Shown piece by piece: positions 1 to 8,017 of a DNA stretch of 35,530 nt. The notes beneath the pieces were generated by a model, which saw nothing but the letters and a program-made list of their open reading frames with translations, was not told where the DNA came from and ran no database searches. This stretch comes from Zetaproteobacteria bacterium CG_4_9_14_3_um_filter_49_83. GTDB lineage: Bacteria > Pseudomonadota > Zetaproteobacteria > Mariprofundales > Mariprofundaceae. The DNA is taken from positions 1 through 35,530 of the forward strand of contig PFXG01000005.1 in NCBI GenBank assembly GCA_002791545.1, in the 5' to 3' direction. The stretch's first letter is position 1; every line of letters begins with the position of its first letter. Made by a program: the position numbers and the translations under genes.

Positions 1-2112
1 CAGTTCACGTTCTATCGCTTCGTCGAGGTAGCGGCGATTGTAGAGGCCGGTCAACGGGTCGTGCAGGGCCTGTTGGCGCAGTTGTTCCTGCAACTGCTGC
101 ACTTTTTCCTCGGCGAGCTTGCGCTCGGTGATGTCGCGCGCGATGCTCAGGAAGTAGGGTTTGTCGAGTTCGAGCAGTTTGGAACTGACCTCCACAGGAA
201 AGGTAGTATCGTCCTTGCGTTGATGGATAGTTTCGAATCGCGCCTCTCCGGTTTGTCGGATCAGTGCCTGAATCTCTTTTAACTGGTTTGCAGTCATTCC
301 CGCGTCGATGTCCGATACCTTCATGGATATCAGTTCTTCCCGGCTGTAGCCCAGGTCGCGGCATTCAGTTTCGTTGATGTCCAGCAGATGCAGGGTGACA
401 GGATCGACCACTTCGATCGCATCGCTGCAATTGTCGAGAAGGGTTCGAAATAGCTGGAGTTTAATTTCGGCCTGCTTGTGTTCGGTGATATCAAAGATCA
501 CGCCGTCGATATACAGTGGCAGATCGTCCGTTCCGTAAACAGGCATGCCATGTTCTGTCAGCCAGCGTACGCCACCGCCTTTGTGCTTCAGCCGGTACTC
601 CACTGTGAAGGCACGTTTCTCTGCCATAGCGCGCCTGACTTCAGCCTTCACGCCGGGGCGGTCCTCGTCCAGAATCAGCGGCTGGATCGAGCATACCTTG
701 CCGGTTGTCATTTCATCCGCTGCATAGCCTGTGATTTGAACGGGCATGTCGTTATAGAACTGCATCCGTCCGCCTTCGCGGACGAACACCCGGTAGACCA
801 TGCCGGGCAGGTTCTTCGACAAGGTACGATAGGCTTGTTCGCTATCACGCAGCTCGGTTTCCATTTGTTTGCGCTCGGTGATGTCGGTGCCGACGCCAAT
901 CGCCAATGGACCCTGCGCAGTGTCCACTCGCGTAGCTGTTAGATTAAAGTCTCGTATGCCAGTCCTGGTGATGAGGCGCGCAATGTTGCTTGCCGTGCCC
1001 TGTTCAAAAGTTTCATGCATTTTTTGGGCGACGGACGGACGATCCGCCTCGTGAATAATATCCAGTGCATTGGCTGCCGCCATCTGTGCGTAGGAGTAGC
1101 CAAGGAGGTATCTGAGTTTGTCGTTCCAGCGAACAAACTGCCCGGTCTGGTCTAGCACGTAGAATATGTCCGGCTGGCTTGCGATCAACGTGTTTGAGAA
1201 ATTCCTTTCGTCAATGGTCGCCTGTTCTGCTTGCTTGCGCCCGGTGATATCCTGCACCGTTCCCAGCATGCTGATCGGCTGCCCGTCTTTCCCCCGGATC
1301 ACCTCGGCCTGTTCATGCACATAACGTAGCGTGCCATCCGGCTGCAGGATGCGGTGCTCTATGCTGTATGTGTGCTGCCGTACCAAAGCCTCGCGCACGT
1401 TGTCCTCCACCAACTGCCGGTCTTGCGGATGCAGCGCATTCAGAAAAGCCTCGTAGCTCGCGCCGAACTGCTGTGGGGTGAGGCCGAAGATGCGGTAAAC
1501 TTCATCTGACCAGCTCAGCTTGTCGTTAACGATATCCCATTCCCAGTTGCCGAGATGGGCGATGCGCTGTGCTTGCGTCAGGCTGGCGGTTCGCCGGGCC
1601 ACCTCCTGTTCCAGATGGGCGCGGTGCTGTTCCGGTTCCTGCTGAGCTTCCAGTAGTTGCTGAACCTTTTTTCTCAGCTTCTGGTTCAGTTTCAGGATTT
1701 TCTCTTCCGTCCGCTTGCGTTCGCTGATGTCACGCAGACGCAGCACGGCACCGAAGATTTCTCCTGCATCCCTCCGCAATGGGGCAATGACAGACTCGAA
1801 GGATCGCGCCGAATCCTCTCCGGCAATGCGGAATACGACCTCTCTGGCCCCGAGTTGTTCCCCTTTGAGGACTGCCCTGATTCTGTCGTCTTCATCCGTT
1901 AGCTTCATGAACGGGATATCAGCCAGATCCTGTCCGATCACCTGTTCCCTGTTTTTGCCGCATATCTGCTCCATGAGCGGATTCCATTGCGTGATCCGCA
2001 GGTCGATATCCACGGCGAGCACGCCATCCGGACTCGACCTGATCAGCGTGTTGGCATACTCGAGCGCCTGCGCAAGTCTCGAATCTTCACTGCTCTTGAG
2101 CTTATCGTTCAT
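1..2112 (-). CDS. Multi-PAS sensor protein with GGDEF domain, C-terminus cut by window edge
   Basis: The gene starts at ATG 2112 and its frame is open to base 1, giving 704 visible residues. Five PAS/PAC modules can be read. The first ends in RDISERKR, the second has a PAS_3-like HLGNWEWDI start, and the others end in QDITGRKQ, TDITERKQ, FDITEHKQ or RDITERKL. A short Q/E-rich coiled coil lies after the first PAS, and another leads into HDPLTGLYNRRYLDEAIERE, the canonical start of a GGDEF domain. The GGDEF signature lies outside the window, so cyclase activity cannot be judged, nor whether an EAL domain follows. No membrane segment is seen, so it is probably a cytoplasmic sensor. The ATG overlaps the TGA of the upstream small ORF as ATGA, which implies translational coupling. 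It is the last visible gene of the kaiC-kaiB operon. Confidence 0.88.
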   Translation of the reverse strand, partial: MNDKLKSSEDSRLAQALEYANTLIRSSPDGVLAVDIDLRITQWNPLMEQICGKNREQVIGQDLADIPFMKLTDEDDRIRAVLKGEQLGAREVVFRIAGEDSARSFESVIAPLRRDAGEIFGAVLRLRDISERKRTEEKILKLNQKLRKKVQQLLEAQQEPEQHRAHLEQEVARRTASLTQAQRIAHLGNWEWDIVNDKLSWSDEVYRIFGLTPQQFGASYEAFLNALHPQDRQLVEDNVREALVRQHTYSIEHRILQPDGTLRYVHEQAEVIRGKDGQPISMLGTVQDITGRKQAEQATIDERNFSNTLIASQPDIFYVLDQTGQFVRWNDKLRYLLGYSYAQMAAANALDIIHEADRPSVAQKMHETFEQGTASNIARLITRTGIRDFNLTATRVDTAQGPLAIGVGTDITERKQMETELRDSEQAYRTLSKNLPGMVYRVFVREGGRMQFYNDMPVQITGYAADEMTTGKVCSIQPLILDEDRPGVKAEVRRAMAEKRAFTVEYRLKHKGGGVRWLTEHGMPVYGTDDLPLYIDGVIFDITEHKQAEIKLQLFRTLLDNCSDAIEVVDPVTLHLLDINETECRDLGYSREELISMKVSDIDAGMTANQLKEIQALIRQTGEARFETIHQRKDDTTFPVEVSSKLLELDKPYFLSIARDITERKLAEEKVQQLQEQLRQQALHDPLTGLYNRRYLDEAIEREL

Positions 2113-2344
2113 TCGATATACGCCTTCAGCCTCACCAGCGCCTCGTCTTCTGAAGTAAAGAGCGGGTCGACAGGTTCGAATTGTTGAGGCCAAGGTAGAA
2201 ATTCGCCAATGCCCGGCTGCGCTGGAATGATGTCGGTATTGGGCGAAGCGCCCGCCATACCCAAGGCTCTTGCGCTCTGACCTGGCGTCGATAGCCCGCC
2301 TGAAAAAAAAACGGAATCGACCCTGCAATTGAAATCGGTTTCAT
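2109..2344 (-). pseudogene. Small frameshifted ORF between the EAL and PAS-GGDEF genes
   Basis: ATG 2344 lies 2 nt after the EAL gene stop and has a good AAGGAG ribosome binding site. It opens as MKPISIAGSIPFFF and then meets nine consecutive T (complement of 2303-2311). After this run the starting frame gives arginine- and tryptophan-rich sequence. A different frame gives SGGLSTPGQSARALGMAG and runs on through PWPQQFEPVDPLFTSEDEAL to a TGA at 2111-2109, overlapping the next gene's ATG as ATGA. One extra T would join both parts into a 78-residue protein. The start signal fits one frame and the coupled stop fits the other, so I read this as one gene broken or regulated at the T run. Alternatives are a sequencing error, a real mutation, or slippage of RNA polymerase or ribosome. 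I do not recognise the family; the product would be small, acidic and probably soluble. Confidence 0.6.
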
Positions 2345-2346
2345 TT

Positions 2347-5300
2347 TTACTCCTTTTTTTTCGGCGTAAGCGGCGCCAGGAAATTGGCTGAAAATATTTC
2401 CGCCGGCACCGCTTTACTGAACAGGAATCCCTGAATTTTGTCGCAGCTCAGCAGCCTGAGCAGGCGCGATTGCTCCTCGGTTTCGACGCCCTCGGCCACC
2501 ACTTCGAGTTTCAGGGAGTGCGCCAGATTGATGATGGTGGATACCAAGGCCAGCCCCTCCGGCCCTTTGGTCATTTCGATCACGAATGAGCGATCAATTT
2601 TCAGTGTGTCCACTGGTAGTTTGGCGAGGTAGCTCAGCGACGAAAAACCTGTGCCGAAATCATCGATGGCGATGGTGATGCCCATGGCGCGGATCGACTG
2701 CAGGGGGGCGATATTGAACTCGATATTGTTCATGATCACGCTTTCGGTAATCTCCAGCTCCAGCCCGCTTGCCGCATGCGCATCCAGAGCAATCACCTGC
2801 CTGATCTCGTTGATGAAGTTGATATTACGTAGTTGCAGCGGCGAGACGTTGACCGCGATGCGGACTGCGGGCAGCCCCGCCTTGCGCCAACGCATATTGT
2901 CTTCAACGGCTTTGTGCAGTGCCCAGCGCCCGACCTCATAGATCAAACCGGCCTCTTCTAGAATCGGGATAAAGATGCCCGGCGGCACTAGATCGCCGCT
3001 GCGCGGATCATTCCAGCGGATCAGCGCCTCGGCACTGGTGACTTTTTCGCTCTCCAGATTCAACTTGGGCTGGTAGTGCAGCACGAATTCATCGTTGTCG
3101 ATGGCCTGACGCAGACGATTTTCCATGGCCAGTCTGTCAGCCACCGATTCGGTCATCTTCTGAGCGTGAAACAGGAATCGATCACCGCTGAGCTTTGCCT
3201 TTTTAAGTGCGGCCTCGGCGTTCCTGAACAGGATGTCAGCGTTGTCACCGTCATTCGGAAATAGTGCCATACCAAGCTTGATGCCGATGCGAAACGTGGC
3301 GTTGTTCAGATTAAACGAATATTCCAGAAAAGCAGTAATCAAATTTTCGATCAGATTCGCTAGATGGCCATCTGATTTTACTTCTGGCAGCACGAATGCG
3401 AAATGGTCTGCATCTATGCGTGCCAACAGACTTGCATCCCCTGTTTTGCTCACCAGCCACTCCGCCACCTGTTTCAACAGGGTATCGCCAGTTGAACGAC
3501 CAAGGCTGTCGCTGATGCTTTTAAACCGTTCCAGATCGATCAGCCCTATCGCAAGCTTGTGCCCGCCGCTGGCGGCGCTTCGTATATGCTGTGCCAGTCG
3601 CTCAAGAAACAGCGTGCGGTTGGCGAGCCCGGTAAGCACATCGTAATAGGCGAGGTAATTGAGCCGTTCCTGCGTATTGATATGATCGATGGCGAAGGCG
3701 ATGTCGTCGGCCAGTTCTGCCAGCAATTTCAACTCATCTCTCTGGAAGAATTCGATCTCATTGGCGTATAACACAAGTGTTCCCAACGCTTCATCCGATA
3801 TGATTAGCGGCAATACCAACATCGAGCCCACCCCTGCTTCGGCGTACTGTTTGGCGAATATCAGTCTGGGATCGCTTTGCGTATTGTTCACCATGATGGC
3901 TTTTCTCTTGCTGATCGCCTGTGCGACCAGCGTCGTTTGCCTACCCTCACTGGATGCCATGACATCTTTGATAGCAGCCAGAAGTTCCTCATCCTTACCT
4001 GCCGATATGACTGAAATCGGCAGCATTGTGTTTCGATCTACGATCACAATCATGGCCATGCGAAATCCGCCTGCATCAATCGCGATGTTGCACGACTCCC
4101 TGAACAGCTCTTCGCGGTTATTGACGCGGACGATCAGGGTGTTGATGCCGCTCAACACCGAAAGTACCCGGTTAAGCGATTTGATGCTGGCTTCTGATCT
4201 CTTCCGTTCGCTGATGTCGCGAATAGCGCTAATCACTACGATACCTTCGTTTGTTATTAATGGGCTAAGGCTAACTTCTATGGGAAATTCGCTACCATCC
4301 TTGTGCAGCCCGAACATATCCATGCCTGAGCCCATTTGCCGTGGGCGTGGTTGCACGAAGTAGTGGTTCATAGATTCAGGATGCTGATGGCGATAACGTT
4401 CCGGCACTAGCAGATCAATCGTTTGCCCCAGCAGTTCCTCGCTATGCCAGCCGAACAACCTCACCGCCTGGGCGTTGACCAGCACGATTTCGGCTTTGTG
4501 ATTAACGATCACCATCGCATCGGGGGCAGACTCCAGAAGATCTTTGAATTTCTGTGCATCTCTTTTGCGTTCGCTGATGTCACGGGCAATCGCGATCATG
4601 TAACTCCCCTCGTTAAGGGCGACATATTTCACGCTGATTTCAACCGGAAAGGCGCTGCCATCCTTTCGCCTGTGCGCCCCCTCTACGACCATGGCATCAA
4701 CTTTTTTTACTGTGTCTAGGTGGGCATCCCAGGCAAAATCGTCCGAAATAGTCGCCTCAATTGTTGTTACATCCATCGCCAGCAGCTCATCGCGGCTGTA
4801 TCCGAGGCTGTTGCATGCCTGTTTATTCACATCAAGGAAGCGAGCACTGTTGGGGTCGACCACGAACACCGCATCGTTGGACTCGTCAATAAGATGGCGG
4901 AAACGCAGCAATTGCAGCTCGGCCTTTTTGCGCTCGCTGATATCGTGGGCACTGATGGATGCCCCGACGATCCGATCCGAACCATCACTGATGGGACAGG
5001 CTTTGATGGAGACTTCAATCAACGAGCCATCTTTGCACCTGCGGACGGTGTCCGCATAGCTTGCGTGCTCGCCGTGCCGGATGGCATTGAGCTCCTGCTT
5101 CACCTCATCAGCATGCTCAGGGCCAACCGTCAGCTTCAGCATATTCCGCCCGATTGCCTCTGCGGCGGTATAACCGTATAGATGTTCAGCGGCTCTGTTC
5201 CAACTTTCCACGATGCCGTCGAGCGTAGTTGAGATAATGGCATCGTCGGAGGATTCGACGATCAGCGCCAAATGTGCCCGTACTTCGGCGGCAGCAATCA

Positions 5301-5802
5301 CCTCGCTCAGATCGGCGAGGACGACAGAGATCAGCTTTCCTTCACTTTGCGGCAGGGGGCGCATGGAAAAGAGGGTGGGAATCGGTTTGCCGTCAACTGC
5401 CAGCAGTGTCAGCGCACCTCTGCTCTGCTCTTGCGTCGCCTGAACAAGCATGGCATCGAAACGCTCCTGATCCTGCCCGGCGAGCATCTCCTTCAGTGAA
5501 GTTCCGACAATCTGACCGGATGGCACCTTGATCCAATCGGCAAACAGGCCGTTGCAGTAGAGAATAGTGCCATCCGTCGCCAGCGTGACGGCCCCCTCGT
5601 TCATCGACTCGACCATGACCCGATAAGGCTCCAGACCACCGTTCAGTGCATGGATATAGTCACCTTCCAATCCGGATAACACCAGGGCATCCGCTTCGCC
5701 GCAGCGAATAGCGCGCAAGGTGTCTTCGGCTTGATGCAGCTGGGTGCGCAAGGATTCGTTTTCCGCGAAAAGTTGCTCTGGGGACGCGGGACTAATTGTC
5801 AT
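2347..5802 (-). CDS. PAS4-GAF-GGDEF(degenerate)-EAL protein, likely c-di-GMP phosphodiesterase
   Basis: This 1151-residue protein has a short N-terminal coiled coil (about 8-30) and PAS modules at about 60-165, 175-295, 300-412 and 418-535, the last three ending in DISERK. A GAF domain (about 560-705), a GGDEF domain (715-880) and an EAL domain (890-1140) follow. At the GGDEF signature position it reads RIDADHF (795-801), so the active-site glycines are lost and cyclase activity is unlikely. The EAL domain keeps its metal and catalytic residues: EALIRW, NVSPLQ, ITESV, IDDFGTGFSSLSYL, KIDRSF and VVAEGVET. It should hydrolyse c-di-GMP to pGpG in response to signals sensed by PAS/GAF. No membrane helix is seen. 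Its ATG overlaps the kaiB stop as TAATG, so its synthesis is coupled to KaiB. Confidence 0.93.
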   Translation of the reverse strand: MTISPASPEQLFAENESLRTQLHQAEDTLRAIRCGEADALVLSGLEGDYIHALNGGLEPYRVMVESMNEGAVTLATDGTILYCNGLFADWIKVPSGQIVGTSLKEMLAGQDQERFDAMLVQATQEQSRGALTLLAVDGKPIPTLFSMRPLPQSEGKLISVVLADLSEVIAAAEVRAHLALIVESSDDAIISTTLDGIVESWNRAAEHLYGYTAAEAIGRNMLKLTVGPEHADEVKQELNAIRHGEHASYADTVRRCKDGSLIEVSIKACPISDGSDRIVGASISAHDISERKKAELQLLRFRHLIDESNDAVFVVDPNSARFLDVNKQACNSLGYSRDELLAMDVTTIEATISDDFAWDAHLDTVKKVDAMVVEGAHRRKDGSAFPVEISVKYVALNEGSYMIAIARDISERKRDAQKFKDLLESAPDAMVIVNHKAEIVLVNAQAVRLFGWHSEELLGQTIDLLVPERYRHQHPESMNHYFVQPRPRQMGSGMDMFGLHKDGSEFPIEVSLSPLITNEGIVVISAIRDISERKRSEASIKSLNRVLSVLSGINTLIVRVNNREELFRESCNIAIDAGGFRMAMIVIVDRNTMLPISVISAGKDEELLAAIKDVMASSEGRQTTLVAQAISKRKAIMVNNTQSDPRLIFAKQYAEAGVGSMLVLPLIISDEALGTLVLYANEIEFFQRDELKLLAELADDIAFAIDHINTQERLNYLAYYDVLTGLANRTLFLERLAQHIRSAASGGHKLAIGLIDLERFKSISDSLGRSTGDTLLKQVAEWLVSKTGDASLLARIDADHFAFVLPEVKSDGHLANLIENLITAFLEYSFNLNNATFRIGIKLGMALFPNDGDNADILFRNAEAALKKAKLSGDRFLFHAQKMTESVADRLAMENRLRQAIDNDEFVLHYQPKLNLESEKVTSAEALIRWNDPRSGDLVPPGIFIPILEEAGLIYEVGRWALHKAVEDNMRWRKAGLPAVRIAVNVSPLQLRNINFINEIRQVIALDAHAASGLELEITESVIMNNIEFNIAPLQSIRAMGITIAIDDFGTGFSSLSYLAKLPVDTLKIDRSFVIEMTKGPEGLALVSTIINLAHSLKLEVVAEGVETEEQSRLLRLLSCDKIQGFLFSKAVPAEIFSANFLAPLTPKKKE

Positions 5803-6128
5803 TATGCTTGCTGGATATCCAGCCCCACTAACACACGCTCGGTGTCCGATAGATCGCCGATAATGCGGCGTAGTGGCGGGGGGATTTTTTTGATCAGTGT
5901 CGGCAGGGCGATGATCTGGTCACCTTGTGCCAGTTGCGGCTGCTCGTAGAGATCAATCACCTTCAGCTCATAACGCCCTTGTAGGTTTTCTTCGCAGATT
6001 TTTTTGATGTTGGCAATGGCGTTGAGGGATTTCGGTGACTGCCCGGCTATGTACAGCTTCAGAACGAAGTGCTCCAACGCGGCTGGGGCTGGGGTCTGCT
6101 TCTCTGTCGAGGAGGGCTTCGATTTCAT
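5802..6128 (-). CDS. kaiB: Circadian clock-type protein KaiB
   Basis: The 108-residue protein is close to the usual KaiB length of about 100. It has the family hallmarks: LKLYIAG at 23-29, [16 protein letters not shown] at 55-70, [20 protein letters not shown] at 76-95 and the VLVGLD end. About 17 N-terminal residues rich in Pro, Ser and Thr are extra. KaiB is a thioredoxin-like fold-switching protein that binds the first ring of KaiC; in cyanobacteria it also sequesters KaiA and recruits output kinases. No kaiA is present here. The ATG overlaps the kaiC TGA as ATGA, and the stop overlaps the next ATG as TAATG, so all three proteins should be made together. Recognition is by motif and by the kaiC neighbour. 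Confidence 0.95.
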   Translation of the reverse strand: MKSKPSSTEKQTPAPAALEHFVLKLYIAGQSPKSLNAIANIKKICEENLQGRYELKVIDLYEQPQLAQGDQIIALPTLIKKIPPPLRRIIGDLSDTERVLVGLDIQQA

Positions 6129-7867
6129 GTCGAATCCTCCTTGTCTTTGTTCGGTTTCTCATCGACGCTACGGCTGACACCCATATCCACACGCCCCTGT
6201 GCCAGTTGCGCTTTTTCGGCGGTCTCCTGGCCGATGATTTTTATTGAAGCAACCTCCTGCACCGCAAACTCGGCGCGCAGCATGGCGATCTGCGCCTTCA
6301 GCGTGGTGCGCTTGCGCTCCAGCTCGATCCGCCGCAGTTCAACATCCTGCTTGTGAACCAACTGCGCAGCTTCATTTTCCGCCTCTTTGGTGAGCCGCGC
6401 TGAGCCGGTCAGCACCCCCTCCGGGCCGACATAGACATCGCGTAATTCCACACCATGCCCGGTGAGCAGAAACTCGCGTATCTGGTTGGAGTGCGCCATG
6501 CCGCGCGATTTCAGGATGGAGAGGCCACGATTGCGTTCGCTGCCACTATCGATATCGCGCAGCAGCAGCCAGCTGTCGATCACAGACGAAATATTCACAT
6601 CGGTTTGCCCGACCAGACTGCTGCTCTGCGCCAGATTGGTAAACAGGCCGGTGATCTGCTCTGTTTTCAGATAGTCCACCAGCCGGGTTAACATCGATTT
6701 CACTTCGATCTCATTGTCGGCAAAGATGAAACTATTCAGCGGATCGAGGATCACCACGCGCGGCTTGAAGGCATTCACCACGTTATGCATCTTGACCAGA
6801 TGTGTTTCCAGTCCTGCCGAGCTGGGTCGGGTCGCCTGAATCTGCAACAGACCTTTCTTGATCCACGGTTGCAGATTGATGCCGATGGAGGCCATATTGC
6901 GCAAGATTTGATCAGGAGATTCCTCGAAGGAAAAGTAGATCACGCGCTCGCCGCGATGGCAGGCAGCATCGGCAAAGTGTGCGGCAAGGCTGCTCTTGCC
7001 GGTGCCCGCCGTGCCGGAGATTAATATGCTGCTGCCGCGAAAATAGCCCTCGCCGCCCAGCATCGCGTCGAGTCGCGCAATGCCGCTGGATATGCGTTCA
7101 TAAGAGGCTTTGTGCGCCAGCCCCAGCGAGGTGACCGGCAGTACCGAAAAACCCTCTGCATCGATCAGGAAGGGATATTCGTTGGTGCCGTGGGTCGCGC
7201 CGCGATACTTGATCACACGCAAACGCCGCGATGAGGTCTGCTCGGTAACGCGATGATCAAGCACGATCACGCAGTCGGAGACATACTCTTCCAGCCCTTG
7301 ACGGGTGAGCATTTTTTCGCCGCGTTCCCCGGTGAGGATGGCTGTCACCCCCTTCTCCTTCAACCAACGGAACAGGCGGCGCAGCTCGGCACGCAGGATG
7401 GCCGGATTGGGCAGGCCGGAGAAGAGCGTTTCGATGGTATCAAGCACCACGCGTCGGGCACCGATGGCATCAATGGCCGCCCCCAGACGGATGAACAACC
7501 CTTCCAGATCATATTCGCCGCTTTGCTGAATCTCACTGCGCTCAATATAAACGTAGTCCAGAACGATCTTTTTCTGCGCAACCAGCTTCTGCAAATCGAA
7601 ACCGAGCGAGGCGACATTCTCGGTCAGATCCTGAATGGTCTCTTCAAACGACAGAAACACGCCAGGCTCGTTGAACTCGGTCGCACCGCGCACCAGAAAC
7701 TCCATAGCCAGCAGCGTCTTACCGCAGCCAGTACCGCCGCAGACCAGCGTCGATCGCCCCTGCGGCAGGCCGCCATTTGTAATCTGATCCAGACCGACGA
7801 TGCCTGTGGGACTCTTTTTCAGCCCTGCGGGGTGACTGGCACGGGATTTACTATCTGATTTCATCAT
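6125..7867 (-). CDS. kaiC: KaiC-like two-domain RecA ATPase with C-terminal coiled-coil extension
   Basis: This 580-residue protein has the KaiC double-RecA layout. The first domain has Walker A GGTGCGKT (44-51) and catalytic FEET (74-77). The second has GTAGTGKS (285-292) and FEES (314-317). KaiC features of the second domain are present, including DPLNSF (375-380), NISSVID (425-431) and [14 protein letters not shown] (453-466). At the place of the cyanobacterial Ser431-Thr432 phosphosites it has Ser427-Ser428, so autophosphorylation remains plausible. It is about 60 residues longer than Synechococcus KaiC: from about 490 to 550 there is a charged heptad-like helix ([20 protein letters not shown]), then a polar tail. 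The tail replaces the KaiA-binding end, in line with the absence of KaiA. The start is ATG 7867 with AAGGGTGA upstream; a second ATG follows at once. KaiB and phosphodiesterase genes are coupled downstream. Confidence 0.95.
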   Translation of the reverse strand: MMKSDSKSRASHPAGLKKSPTGIVGLDQITNGGLPQGRSTLVCGGTGCGKTLLAMEFLVRGATEFNEPGVFLSFEETIQDLTENVASLGFDLQKLVAQKKIVLDYVYIERSEIQQSGEYDLEGLFIRLGAAIDAIGARRVVLDTIETLFSGLPNPAILRAELRRLFRWLKEKGVTAILTGERGEKMLTRQGLEEYVSDCVIVLDHRVTEQTSSRRLRVIKYRGATHGTNEYPFLIDAEGFSVLPVTSLGLAHKASYERISSGIARLDAMLGGEGYFRGSSILISGTAGTGKSSLAAHFADAACHRGERVIYFSFEESPDQILRNMASIGINLQPWIKKGLLQIQATRPSSAGLETHLVKMHNVVNAFKPRVVILDPLNSFIFADNEIEVKSMLTRLVDYLKTEQITGLFTNLAQSSSLVGQTDVNISSVIDSWLLLRDIDSGSERNRGLSILKSRGMAHSNQIREFLLTGHGVELRDVYVGPEGVLTGSARLTKEAENEAAQLVHKQDVELRRIELERKRTTLKAQIAMLRAEFAVQEVASIKIIGQETAEKAQLAQGRVDMGVSRSVDEKPNKDKEDST

Positions 7868-8017
7868 GCTTCACCCTTGAGTTATTTGTTAATATGGGAA
7901 AAATAAATAATTTATGGAATCACGAGCTGAGCGTCTGTGCGGTGTCGTACGTAAGCTGATTCCTGTAGATTTGCAGCCAAAGAGGGGATGATCATGCGCC
8001 AAACACGCCCCCCAGCG
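7868..8017 (-). promoter_or_regulatory. Intergenic region before kaiC, possible promoter
   Basis: These 150 bases separate the HD-GYP stop from the kaiC start, while the following genes overlap. The 50 bases nearest kaiC are A+T-rich (ATAAATTATTTATTTTT on the minus strand), unlike the surrounding coding sequence. No convincing -35/-10 pair is visible. No hairpin followed by T was found after the HD-GYP stop, so read-through from the HD-GYP gene is also possible. The region contains the shared motif at 7936-7951. Confidence 0.35.
7936..7951 (+). promoter_or_regulatory. Shared motif TGTGCGGT-nn-CGTACG, copy 1
   Basis: TGTGCGGTGTCGTACG lies between the HD-GYP and kaiC genes. The same pattern occurs on the opposite strand at 14332-14347 as TGTGCGGTAACGTACG, with 14 of 16 bases identical. 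The 3' half is the palindrome CGTACG. Both copies are in non-coding DNA upstream of minus-strand genes, which suggests a regulator binding site, but no regulator can be named. Confidence 0.35.

Noticed and set aside
2347-5802. Long plus-strand reading frames opposite the PAS/GGDEF/EAL, KaiC and HD-GYP genes
   Set aside because: They are antisense shadows of well-supported minus-strand genes and lack ribosome binding sites and recognisable domains.
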